A stretch of 8,080 bases of DNA from Deltaproteobacteria bacterium (GTDB lineage: Bacteria > Desulfobacterota > Syntrophia > Syntrophales > JAAYKM01). Positions 1 through 6,130 of this stretch are shown piece by piece (position 1 is the first letter of the stretch; each line of letters opens with the position of its first letter). The notes under the pieces were generated by a model. It was given only the letters and a program-made list of their open reading frames with translations, was not told the DNA's origin and made no database searches. The stretch lies in assembly GCA_019136935.1 (NCBI GenBank), contig JAGVTI010000131.1:1-8080 (forward strand), in the 5' to 3' direction. A program made the position numbers and the translations under genes.

Positions 1-387
1 CTCTTTCCCGTGGATTTTCGAGAGGGATTTGCCGATTTTAAGGAACGGGATTTTTCGGTCAGGATAACGGCGCCTGAAAGGGCGGCTATGGAGATGCTTC
101 ATCTGGTGCCCAAAGAGGTCGGATTCGCTGAGGCCCAATTGATTGTTGAAAATCTTGTCGCCCTGCGTACCGATCTTGTCCAGCGACTGCTGGAGGCATG
201 CCGATCCGTGAAGGTGAAAAGGCTGTTTCTCTACATGGCGGAAAAAAAGGACCATTCGTGGCTGTCGAAACTGGATTTACCGAAAGTCGGGCTGGGAAAA
301 GGAAAGCGGATGATCGTGCGGCATGGCCGGTTGGACGCAAAATATCAGATTACCGTTCCGGTCGATCATGAAGGAACGCCTTCATGA
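1..387 (+). CDS. AbiEi-type antitoxin of a type IV toxin-antitoxin system, C-terminal part (5' end outside window)
   Basis: The reading frame is open from base 1, so the gene starts upstream; 128 residues are visible. They match the C-terminal domain of AbiEi-family antitoxins as I know it: TAPERAAMEML, then a helix-rich stretch, the highly typical LLEACRSVKVKRLFLYMAE, and a closing KLDLPKVGLGKGKR...GRLDAKYQITVP. In the family the N-terminal winged helix represses the operon, and the C-terminal domain counteracts AbiEii, a nucleotidyltransferase toxin used in phage defence; here only the C-terminal domain can be seen. The stop codon overlaps the ATG of the next gene (ATGA at 384-387), the usual AbiEi/AbiEii coupling. 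The visible part has no lesion. Its partner is destroyed, so this looks like an orphaned antitoxin. The GTG at position 10 is in frame but lies inside the domain and is not a credible start. Confidence 0.85.
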   Translation, partial: LFPVDFREGFADFKERDFSVRITAPERAAMEMLHLVPKEVGFAEAQLIVENLVALRTDLVQRLLEACRSVKVKRLFLYMAEKKDHSWLSKLDLPKVGLGKGKRMIVRHGRLDAKYQITVPVDHEGTPS

Positions 388-744
388 TTGATCCCGGGTA
401 CTTCAAACAGGCCGAATTGCTGCTGCGGATCCTTCCGTTCATCGACAGGGAAACTGCCTTCGCTTTGAAAGGAATTTCAAGGCATGGTTTCGGAAGAGGT
501 TACATGTGAGGATCTGGAAAAGATCCGAGAAGAACTGGTCTCCATGATCGCAGGAGGCCTGACTCATCCGGAAAAGCAATTCATCGTTTCCGTCAAGGAA
601 AGGCGACCCCAGTGGGACTTGCTGGATATGGAAGGAATTGAGAACCTGCCCGCCGTCAAATGGAAGCTCTTGAATATCGGCCGCATGAATCCATCAAAGC
701 ACAGAAACGCGGTTCGCAAGTTGCGGGATTATCTTGAAGTGTAA
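384..744 (+). pseudogene. AbiEii-type nucleotidyltransferase toxin, internally deleted and out of frame
   Basis: Two ends of one AbiEii-family protein are present without the middle. From the ATG at 384 the frame reads MIDPGYFKQAELLLRILPF and then ETAFALKG, matching the family N-terminus, where FALKG normally continues into GTAINLF of the nucleotidyltransferase core. Instead the frame soon stops at 507-509. One frame over, from about 469, the sequence reads KEFQGM, then EDLEKIREELVSMIAGGLTHPEKQF, and closes with LPAVKWKLLNIGRMNPSKH to 744, which is the AbiEii C-terminal region. AbiEii toxins are about 300 residues; only about 31 N-terminal and about 91 C-terminal codons remain, so roughly 500-600 bp including the catalytic LKGGTA and Asp motifs is missing. 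The junction lies at the AAAGGA tract (468-473), which fits both flanks. The surviving 86-codon open frame from 484 could be translated but would lack any catalytic site. Confidence 0.85.
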
Positions 745-1007
745 ATCTGCATTGGGTTTATCGCCTTCCTGAGAACAGCAATCACTGAAAGATTTGGGTT
801 GTCGTTTCGAACGAACATGAGAAATCTTGCTTTTGACCCCCACGCATCCCCTGAATCCCATTCACAAATTCCGATTGACATTCTCTGCCGCCCGTCTTAA
901 TCTTCCACTCGCCAGCATGGGGGCTATCCACTTTACTCGATTAATGACGAGGCCATGAAAAGCCTTTCAATAAATAAAGACTACAATCAGTTAACATCAT
1001 TTATTTA
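745..1007 (+). promoter_or_regulatory. noncoding stretch with a candidate promoter and an 8-bp inverted repeat
   Basis: No gene is seen between the AbiEii remnant and the glycosyltransferase-like gene. A consensus -35 box TTGACA (875-880) is followed after 17 bases by TAATCT (898-903), a poor -10 box, so promoter activity is only possible. Further down, an AT-rich stretch holds a perfect inverted repeat, TAAATAAA (971-978) and TTTATTTA (1000-1007), with 21 bases between. It could be a protein-binding site or the base of an RNA stem ahead of the downstream gene. No convincing terminator for the AbiE operon was found here. Confidence 0.35.
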
Positions 1008-1045
1008 GGAAATAGGGAAGAGTCCCTGGTTTTCCAGAAGGGAGG
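1008..1045 (+). promoter_or_regulatory. 5'-leader with alternative hairpins around a strong Shine-Dalgarno sequence
   Basis: GAAGGGAGG (1037-1045) is a very strong ribosome binding site 6 bases before the TTG at 1052, and it decides that start. A TCCCT segment (1023-1027) can pair with AGGGA at 1014-1018, extended by GGAAA (1008-1012) with TTTCC (1031-1035). Alternatively it can pair towards AGGGA at 1039-1043, which is the Shine-Dalgarno core, through the nested stem CTGG-TTTT-CCAG (1026-1037). The two folds exclude each other, so this leader could open or close translation. The pairings are visible in the sequence; the regulatory role is inferred. Confidence 0.4.
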
Positions 1046-1051
1046 TTGCGC

Positions 1052-1792
1052 TTGATATTGTTTGTGTTCGCCTATCATCATGACCGGGAAGTTGATCGTT
1101 TTCAGTTTATTCTTGATCATTGGGCGCAGCTGCTCAACCTGGAACATCCCTTTCAATTTCTGTTCGTGAAATCCACGGATCGCGATCTACGGACTCCGTT
1201 TAAGCATCTGCTTCTTGAACATAAAGATCCCTTAAATCTCAAGAGATCCCAATGTGTTAGCCAGGAATGGGCGATGGTAGCACAGTTTATCGAGAATACT
1301 GTTGAATGTGATTACTGGTTCTGGTGGGAGTACGATGTTCTCCCCGTAAAGAAAGATTGTTTTGATTTTTTCATTCGGAAGTGGACTCCAAGCTGCCGGA
1401 TCATGGGTTATCGGGTCAGAGACAACAAATGGGGGATGAAACATCGAATCAATGGAGTGGCTCTCTATGCCCGCGATTACTGGAGCTACATTAAATCTTA
1501 TTTCAACCTCCTCGGAACCTTTGATACGCGCAAAGCTTTCCATAACGATGAAAATGATTTATTCGTGGAAACCAACGATTGGTATTCTTTAGTGCACCAT
1601 GAAGAAAGGTTATTTCTGACACCAAGTCTTCGTCTCGTACACGGGATCCGAGATGACTCTCTCATCAAGCAGATTCTAACTGGAACAGGTCCTTATACGA
1701 TGGTGAGCGAGCTGAACAGAAAGATTCGTAACAAATTAACGGTTTTGAAGCACGAATATAGAGGATATAAGCGATATCCGCCGGAGACCTGA
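1052..1792 (+). CDS. putative GT-A-like glycosyltransferase family protein (orphan)
   Basis: A 246-residue soluble protein with no signal peptide or membrane segment. The start chosen is TTG 1052, 6 bases after the ribosome binding site at 1037-1045; the TTG at 1046 touches that site and is too close. The first strand MILFVFAYHHDREV looks like the opening beta strand of a GT-A fold. Around residues 88-98, DYWFWWEYDVLPV carries an acidic E-x-D pattern (E93, D95) where nucleotide-sugar enzymes hold their metal. RINGVALYARDYW (132-144) and LVHGIRDDSLI (195-205) resemble the HMNGvavY and HGcKDgSL blocks I associate with uncharacterised bacterial and phage glycosyltransferase-like proteins. Substrate and acceptor cannot be told. 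The gene is visibly AT-richer than the block right of 2642, stands alone, and lies between two damaged toxin-antitoxin modules, which suggests transfer. The fold assignment rests on remembered motifs, not on a search. Confidence 0.6.
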   Translation: MILFVFAYHHDREVDRFQFILDHWAQLLNLEHPFQFLFVKSTDRDLRTPFKHLLLEHKDPLNLKRSQCVSQEWAMVAQFIENTVECDYWFWWEYDVLPVKKDCFDFFIRKWTPSCRIMGYRVRDNKWGMKHRINGVALYARDYWSYIKSYFNLLGTFDTRKAFHNDENDLFVETNDWYSLVHHEERLFLTPSLRLVHGIRDDSLIKQILTGTGPYTMVSELNRKIRNKLTVLKHEYRGYKRYPPET

Positions 1793-1809
1793 ACAGCATC
1801 GCGGCTGTT
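1792..1809 (+). terminator. possible hairpin terminator after the glycosyltransferase-like gene
   Basis: AACAGC (1792-1797) and GCTGTT (1804-1809) form a perfect 6-bp stem with a 6-base loop, beginning at the last base of the stop codon and followed by the T-rich TAATTGTTTA. The stem is short and the U tract is interrupted, so termination would be weak. Confidence 0.4.
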
Positions 1810-1833
1810 TAATTGTTTACTGCTTGAAATAGG

Positions 1834-1868
1834 GGGAACACTTCCCGGATTATTTTATGCGAATAATC
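1834..1868. repeat. two tandem small inverted repeats in the intergenic region
   Basis: GGGAA-CAC-TTCCC (1834-1846) is immediately followed by GATTATT-TTATGCG-AATAATC (1848-1868). Both arms of each repeat match perfectly. They may be RNA hairpins or binding sites; no function can be assigned. The rest of 1869-1965 shows nothing recognisable. Confidence 0.4.
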
Positions 1869-1964
1869 AACCTGTAAGGTGCTTTACGTTCCGGCTAAGG
1901 TTCATGCATATCCAGCAAGCTCAGATGAAACACTTGTCTGATCGTCGCAAATATAGCCTTTGAA

Positions 1965-1993
1965 TTAAACAGCAACGCTGTGTTTGTTATAAG
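1965..1993 (+). promoter_or_regulatory. candidate promoter and operator of the DUF2281/MazF-like operon
   Basis: TATAAG (1988-1993) is a good -10 box. The -35 position 17 bases upstream (TTAAAC, 1965-1970) is weak, as expected where a regulator helps. The spacer contains the palindrome ACAGC-AAC-GCTGT (1969-1981). A palindrome in the promoter spacer is typical of self-repressing toxin-antitoxin operons. Transcription would begin only a few bases before the ribosome binding site GGAGG (2002-2006). Confidence 0.4.
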
Positions 1994-2013
1994 GCAGTTA
2001 TGGAGGAAAGATA

Positions 2014-2217
2014 ATGAGTCTCGAAGAAAAGATCATTCGCCATATTCAGGAGCTGCCCGAGTCAAAAAAGGCGGAAGTTCTGGATTACGTGGAGTATCTG
2101 AAAAGCAAATCCGAAGAAACGGATTGGGCTGCGTTTTCCCTCTCCTCTGCGATGGGAGGAATGGAAAACGAGGAGTCGCCCTATTCTCTCGCAGACATCA
2201 AGGAATCGTTTTCATGA
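2014..2217 (+). CDS. DUF2281-type antitoxin of a MazF-like toxin-antitoxin pair
   Basis: A 67-residue protein with a good start: ATG at 2014, 7 bases after GGAGG. Residues 3-33 (LEEKIIRHIQELPESKK, then AEVLDYVEYLKSK) match the amphipathic helical N-terminus of DUF2281 proteins, short antitoxin-like proteins commonly paired with PIN or MazF-type toxins. The C-terminal tail, ending PYSLADIKESF, has the acidic and aromatic make-up of a toxin-wrapping segment. No DNA-binding AbrB or ribbon-helix-helix motif is evident. Its stop overlaps the ATG of the downstream toxin gene (ATGA, 2214-2217), so the two are translationally coupled. It appears intact, in contrast to its partner. The role as antitoxin is inferred from family and position. 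Confidence 0.75.
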   Translation: MSLEEKIIRHIQELPESKKAEVLDYVEYLKSKSEETDWAAFSLSSAMGGMENEESPYSLADIKESFS

Positions 2218-2560
2218 TTTCGGAAGGCCAAATCATCCTCTTCCGCTTCCCTCGGACCGATCAGCAATCCGGAAAACTTCGCCCTGCCCTGGTGATTCGA
2301 AAATTGCCGGGCCGTTATGAAGACTGGCTTATCTTCATGATATCGTCCCAACTCATCCAGGAAATATCCGGTTTTGATGAGGCGATTTCTCCCGGAGACA
2401 CAGATTTCGAAGATTCCGGCCCGAACTGGCCAGCCTCATCAGGCTCGGCAGACTCGCCGTGGTAAATTCCGATATTCTCTTGGGAAAAATCGGGTGGATA
2501 GATAAAGTTCGTTTGGCAAGGATAAAACAGAACCTTGCCCAGTGGATTCAATCCACATAA
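2214..2560 (+). pseudogene. MazF/PemK-like endoribonuclease toxin with a one-base frameshift
   Basis: The first 69 codons read as a MazF/PemK-type toxin: an opening strand GQIILFRFP, TDQQSGKLRPALVIRK (the K-x-RPALV signature of the family), then DWLIFMISSQL with the conserved Ser-Ser, and DTDFEDSG. From there the original frame gives an unrelated tail that stops at 2463-2465 (83 residues). In the frame starting at 2420 the expected continuation is perfect: ELASLIRLGRLAVVNSDIL, then LGKIGWIDKVRLARIKQNLA, stopping at 2558-2560. Adding one C to the CCC run at 2420-2422 restores a 115-residue protein, the usual MazF size. The family cleaves mRNA or other RNA and is held inactive by the upstream antitoxin. 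The truncated product lacks the C-terminal strands and helix, so it is unlikely to be active. A sequencing or assembly error in the C run is the main alternative. Confidence 0.85.
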
Positions 2561-2641
2561 CCCATCGTATTTTCTATACGTTGTGTTACGCTGTCGCGAA
2601 CGCACCCCATTATTTATCTCCTAGGTCTCCCCATCCGCTCC

Positions 2642-4312
2642 TCAACTGATTCCGCTGATGTTGCCGTGGTCGTCGATGTCGATCCGGTAGGCGGCCGGTG
2701 CCTTGGCCAGGCCGGGCATTCTTAGGATTTCGCCGGTGATGGGGATCAGGAAGCCCGCTCCGGAGGCGACCTTGATGTCCCGGACGGTCACGATGAAATC
2801 CCGGGGTAATCCCAGGAGATTGGGATTATCCGAGAGGGACTGCTGGGTCTTGGCGATGCACACCGGCAGCTTGTCGAAGCCGAACTTCTTGATCAGATCG
2901 AGGTTCCGCCTGGCCGCCGGCTGGTAGTCGACGGACACGGCGCCGTAAATTTCGCTGGCCACGGTAAAGATCTTGTCTTCCACGGGCCGGTCCCATTGAT
3001 ACAGGGTCCGGAATTTGCCGGGCGATTTCGCGATAATGTTCACCACTTTTTCCGCCAGTTCAAGTCCCCCCTCACCCCCGCGGCTGAAAATGTCCGCCGG
3101 GGCGATGTTCATCCCCTCGTGCTCCGCCGCCTCGACCACCGTCCGGATCTCTTCATCCGTGTCGGACGGGAAACGGTTCAAGGCGATAATGCAGGACACG
3201 TTGAACTTGCCGATGTTTTCATAGTGCTTCCGCAGGTTGGCCATGCCGAGAACCGCCGCGCGCGGATTCGGCTCTTTGAGCTCCTCCCGGGCCACACCGG
3301 CGTGGTATTTCAACGCCCGGACCGTCGCCACCAGAACCACGATACGGGGATTCAAATCGCCGTAGGGCGCCACGATATCGAAGAACTTTTCCGCCCCCAG
3401 GTCGAAGCCGAAACCCGCCTCGGTCACCACGTAATCGGCCAGGCGCAGGGCCAGGTCCGTCGCCATGATGCTGTTCGTCCCCTGGGCGATGTTGGCGAAA
3501 GGCCCGCCGTGGATGATGGCGGGCACCCCTTCCGTCGTCTGGACGAGATTGGGAAGGAGGGCATATTTCAAAAGGGCCGTCACGGCGCCTTCCACCTTCA
3601 GGTCCCCGCCGATAACCGGTTTGTCGTCGTAGGTAAAGCCCACGAGAATGTTCCGGATCTTTTCCTTCAGTTCGGCATAGGACCGGGACAGGCAGAGGAT
3701 GGCCATGATTTCGCTGGACGGAACGATATCGAATCCGCTCTCCCGGGGAAAACCGTTCAGCGCCCCCCCTAGACCGATCACGACATTCCGGAGAAAACGG
3801 TCGTTCACGTCCATGACCCGGCGCCAGAATATTTTCCGGGGATCGAGGTTCAGGGGATTGCCGTGGAAGACCGTGTTGTCGACCAGCGCGGCCAGCAGGT
3901 TGTGGGCGCTTTCCACCGCCGCGAAGTCGTTGGTGAAGTGGAGATTGATGTCCTCCATGGGAAGCACACGGGAAAGGCCGCCGCCGGTGGCCCCGCCCTT
4001 GATCCCGAAGACGGGCCCCAGGGACGGCTCGCGCAGGGCGGCGATGGTCGCCTTGCCCAGCCGGGCCAGTGCCTGGGCAAGACCGATGGATACGGTGGTT
4101 TTCCCTTCCCCGGCGGGGGTCGGGGTCATGGCGGAAACCAGGATGAGGGACGCATCCGGCCGGCGCTCGAAACTCCGGATGGCCCCCAGCCGGATTTTGG
4201 CCTTGTACCGGCCGTAGGACTCCAGGTCGTCATCGGAAAGCCCGATTTTTTCGGCGATTTCGATGATCGGGCGGATGGCCTCGTTCACATGTCGGCCGGC
4301 TATGCTTTTCAT
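2642..4312 (-). CDS. fhs: formate--tetrahydrofolate ligase (10-formyl-THF synthetase), divergent form
   Basis: A cytoplasmic enzyme of 556 residues, the normal length, making 10-formyl-THF from formate, THF and ATP: the entry step of formate into the folate one-carbon pool and the methyl branch of Wood-Ljungdahl. Seen are the P-loop-like TPTPAGEGKTT (63-73), REPSLGP (94-100), GIKGGATGGG (103-112), VPMEDINLHF-like LPMEDINLHF (118-127), HGGPFANIAQG (268-278), EAGFGFDLGAEKF (298-310) and a C-terminal AKTQQSLSDNP/GAGFLIPITGEI/MPGL block. Several normally fixed positions differ (see findings). The ATG at 4312 is chosen over an in-frame TTG at 4339 because it gives the family length and starts 4 bases after the ACT gene ends; its own ribosome site is weak, so coupling with the upstream gene is likely. 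It is the last gene of the hisC-ACT-fhs run. Confidence 0.93.
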   Translation of the reverse strand: MKSIAGRHVNEAIRPIIEIAEKIGLSDDDLESYGRYKAKIRLGAIRSFERRPDASLILVSAMTPTPAGEGKTTVSIGLAQALARLGKATIAALREPSLGPVFGIKGGATGGGLSRVLPMEDINLHFTNDFAAVESAHNLLAALVDNTVFHGNPLNLDPRKIFWRRVMDVNDRFLRNVVIGLGGALNGFPRESGFDIVPSSEIMAILCLSRSYAELKEKIRNILVGFTYDDKPVIGGDLKVEGAVTALLKYALLPNLVQTTEGVPAIIHGGPFANIAQGTNSIMATDLALRLADYVVTEAGFGFDLGAEKFFDIVAPYGDLNPRIVVLVATVRALKYHAGVAREELKEPNPRAAVLGMANLRKHYENIGKFNVSCIIALNRFPSDTDEEIRTVVEAAEHEGMNIAPADIFSRGGEGGLELAEKVVNIIAKSPGKFRTLYQWDRPVEDKIFTVASEIYGAVSVDYQPAARRNLDLIKKFGFDKLPVCIAKTQQSLSDNPNLLGLPRDFIVTVRDIKVASGAGFLIPITGEILRMPGLAKAPAAYRIDIDDHGNISGIS

Positions 4313-4316
4313 ACCG

Positions 4317-4856
4317 CTACTTGGTGACCACCGCTTCAAAGCGGATATCGATATTGTATTCGTCGCTGATCCGGTTGAAGGTGTTCTTGAGGTCGAGAAT
4401 CTTGATCGCCGGCGGCAATGAAAAATAGCAGATCATCTGGAAGACGTTCGCCCCCGTGACGGGGTTGTGGTCCACGTTGGTCGAAATATCGTCGATGTTG
4501 ACTCCCCTGTGCTGGAGAGCCTTGCAGATCTGATGGATGATGCCCGGACGGTCGATCGACGTGGCGACAAGCCGGTAGGGAATCGACGGCAGGACATCTC
4601 GATGGCTGGGTGCCTTGGTCTTCCGGACATGGATATCGAGGCCCGTCATTTCCCGAAGATTGTCCAGGTCGTCGATCAACCGCTCGACATCGTCCGTATT
4701 GCCGGACGTCAGGATGATCATGCCGAATTCATTCCCCAGGACACACCCCCGGGAACGCTCGATGTTGATCCCCCTGGCAGTGAAAAATTCCGCAATTTCC
4801 CTCGCCAGACCAGGCCGGTCCGGCCCCATGGACGAAAAGACAACATACGACTTCAT
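4317..4856 (-). CDS. tandem ACT-domain regulatory protein, GcvR-like
   Basis: A 179-residue soluble protein made of two ACT domains and little else: domain 1 about residues 4-78, with MGPDRPGLAREIAEFF at 10-25, and domain 2 about 93-172, with SIDRPGIIHQICKAL at 100-114. Both carry the DRPG turn (13-16, 102-105) between the first strand and helix, where ACT domains bind amino acids. No catalytic or DNA-binding domain is attached. The architecture and size match GcvR, which in E. coli responds to glycine and acts on GcvA by protein contact; that role is not proven here. The start ATG 4856 has a very good ribosome site, GAGGTGA, 5 bases away. It lies 80 bases after hisC and 4 bases before fhs, so an amino-acid-responsive control of one-carbon flux is a reasonable inference. 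Confidence 0.85.
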   Translation of the reverse strand: MKSYVVFSSMGPDRPGLAREIAEFFTARGINIERSRGCVLGNEFGMIILTSGNTDDVERLIDDLDNLREMTGLDIHVRKTKAPSHRDVLPSIPYRLVATSIDRPGIIHQICKALQHRGVNIDDISTNVDHNPVTGANVFQMICYFSLPPAIKILDLKNTFNRISDEYNIDIRFEAVVTK

Positions 4857-4936
4857 AGGATCACCTCGTGATGCATTCGCTTGATTGTCTCGATGTGGAA
4901 CACCATTCCATGCCGCCAGTCCTCCGCCGCTTCCCG

Positions 4937-6028
4937 CTATGATCGGGAACGGCTCTTTCCCGCGAATGAAGGTTCCAGGATTTCGGCCAGAGACGAAGCC
5001 AGGATCCCGCACTGTTCGTCGGTACCCACCGTAATGCGCAGATACTGCTCGATCCGCGGCAGGGGAAAGTGGCGGACGATGATCGACCGCTCCCGCAGCC
5101 GCCGGGCCAGTTCCACCGCATCCATCCCCGGATGGCGGGCAAAGATGAAATTGGCCGCCGAAGGGAGAACATCGAACCCCAGTTCCCGCAGCTTTCCGAC
5201 GAGAGTTTCCCGGGTCCGGACGATCCTGTCCCGCGTCTCTTCGAAGTAGCCCCGGTCCTCCAGGGCCGCGACAGCCCCGGCAATGGCAAAACGGTCCAGC
5301 GGATAGGAATTGAAGCTGTTTTTGACCCGGTCCAGGGCTTCGATCAGCAGGGGATGACCCATGGCGAAACCAACCCGCAAACCGGCCAGGGATCGCGCCT
5401 TCGACAGGGTCTGGACCACGAGCAGGTTGGGATACCGGTCGATCAGCGTCACGGCGGATTCGGCGCCGAAATCCACATAAGCCTCGTCGATGACAACGAC
5501 GGATTCCGTATTCTTTTCCAACAGTTCCCTGATTTCCGAAAGGGCCACGGAACGGCCCGTCGGGGCGTTCGGATTGGGGAAGACGATACCGCCGTTGGGA
5601 CGCAGGTAATCCTCGAGCCGGATCGCCAGATCGCCGGTCACGGGAACCGTTTCGTAGTTCACCTCGTAAACCCGGCAGTAGACGGGATAAAAACTATAGG
5701 TGATATCCGGAAATAACAGGGGCTCTTCATGTTTGAGCAACGCCAGGAAGGCAAAGGCCAGAACCTCGTCGGAACCGTTCCCGGCGAACACCTGCGACAG
5801 GGTCAACCCGTAATAGGCGGCCACCGCCGCCCTGACCCGATCGGAGTTCGGATCCGGGTAAAGCCGGAGCGTATCCGCCGCTTCGGCTTTGACCGCCTCC
5901 AGGACCTTCGGCGACGGTCCGTAGGGATTCTCATTCGTGTTGAGCTTGATCAGGTTCGTCAGTTTCGGCTGCTCACCGGGCGTATAGGGAACAATCCTAT
6001 GGACGACGGAACTCCAGTAACGGCTCAT
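4937..6028 (-). CDS. hisC: histidinol-phosphate aminotransferase (class I/II PLP aminotransferase)
   Basis: A 363-residue cytoplasmic aminotransferase of fold type I that converts imidazole-acetol phosphate to L-histidinol phosphate using glutamate, in histidine synthesis. The family landmarks are in order: [14 protein letters not shown] (27-40), [10 protein letters not shown] (81-90) at the cofactor phosphate, FPNPNAPTG (150-158) with the PLP-contacting Asn, [10 protein letters not shown] (178-187) with Asp and Tyr, [14 protein letters not shown] (207-220) where K210 should form the Schiff base, and YLRITVG (329-335) with the substrate-carboxylate Arg. The ATG at 6028 fits the family N-terminus and has AGAAGGA 8 bases upstream; the frame stays open to 6325 but that extension is unlike HisC. 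No other his gene is in view, so a relaxed role towards aromatic amino acids, known in some HisC proteins, cannot be excluded. Confidence 0.93.
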   Translation of the reverse strand: MSRYWSSVVHRIVPYTPGEQPKLTNLIKLNTNENPYGPSPKVLEAVKAEAADTLRLYPDPNSDRVRAAVAAYYGLTLSQVFAGNGSDEVLAFAFLALLKHEEPLLFPDITYSFYPVYCRVYEVNYETVPVTGDLAIRLEDYLRPNGGIVFPNPNAPTGRSVALSEIRELLEKNTESVVVIDEAYVDFGAESAVTLIDRYPNLLVVQTLSKARSLAGLRVGFAMGHPLLIEALDRVKNSFNSYPLDRFAIAGAVAALEDRGYFEETRDRIVRTRETLVGKLRELGFDVLPSAANFIFARHPGMDAVELARRLRERSIIVRHFPLPRIEQYLRITVGTDEQCGILASSLAEILEPSFAGKSRSRS

Positions 6029-6130
6029 GCCAGGTATCCTTCTGTATTTGATCGTTTCGTGATCACAGACATCGCCGCAGTTCACCGAGAAGGTGTCCCG
6101 CGGATGAAGCCCTGACCCAACGTTCTTCGA

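Noticed and set aside
1865..1995. Integron attC site next to the toxin-antitoxin cassette (GTTATAAGGC and nearby AAC)
   Set aside because: Toxin-antitoxin genes are common integron cassettes, but no matching core sites and no long symmetric pairing could be found.
1980..2465. 161-codon + strand frame starting before the antitoxin
   Set aside because: Its first part is the antitoxin gene read in the wrong frame; only the part from 2214 belongs to the toxin.
2566..2580. CGTAT-TTTCT-ATACG hairpin between the toxin remnant and fhs
   Set aside because: A 5-bp AT-rich stem without a T run is too weak to call a terminator for either strand.
2996..3772. Long + strand open frames across the fhs gene (258 and 172 codons)
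   Set aside because: They lie antisense to a full-length, well recognised enzyme, have no family pattern and reflect the high GC codon use of the real gene.
4857..5012. Upstream extension of the ACT protein to an alternative start at 5012
   Set aside because: The extra residues do not resemble an ACT protein and overlap hisC; the ATG at 4856 has an excellent ribosome binding site.
5069..5716. Long + strand open frame opposite hisC
   Set aside because: Composition is typical of an antisense shadow of a GC-rich gene; HisC motifs on the other strand are unambiguous.
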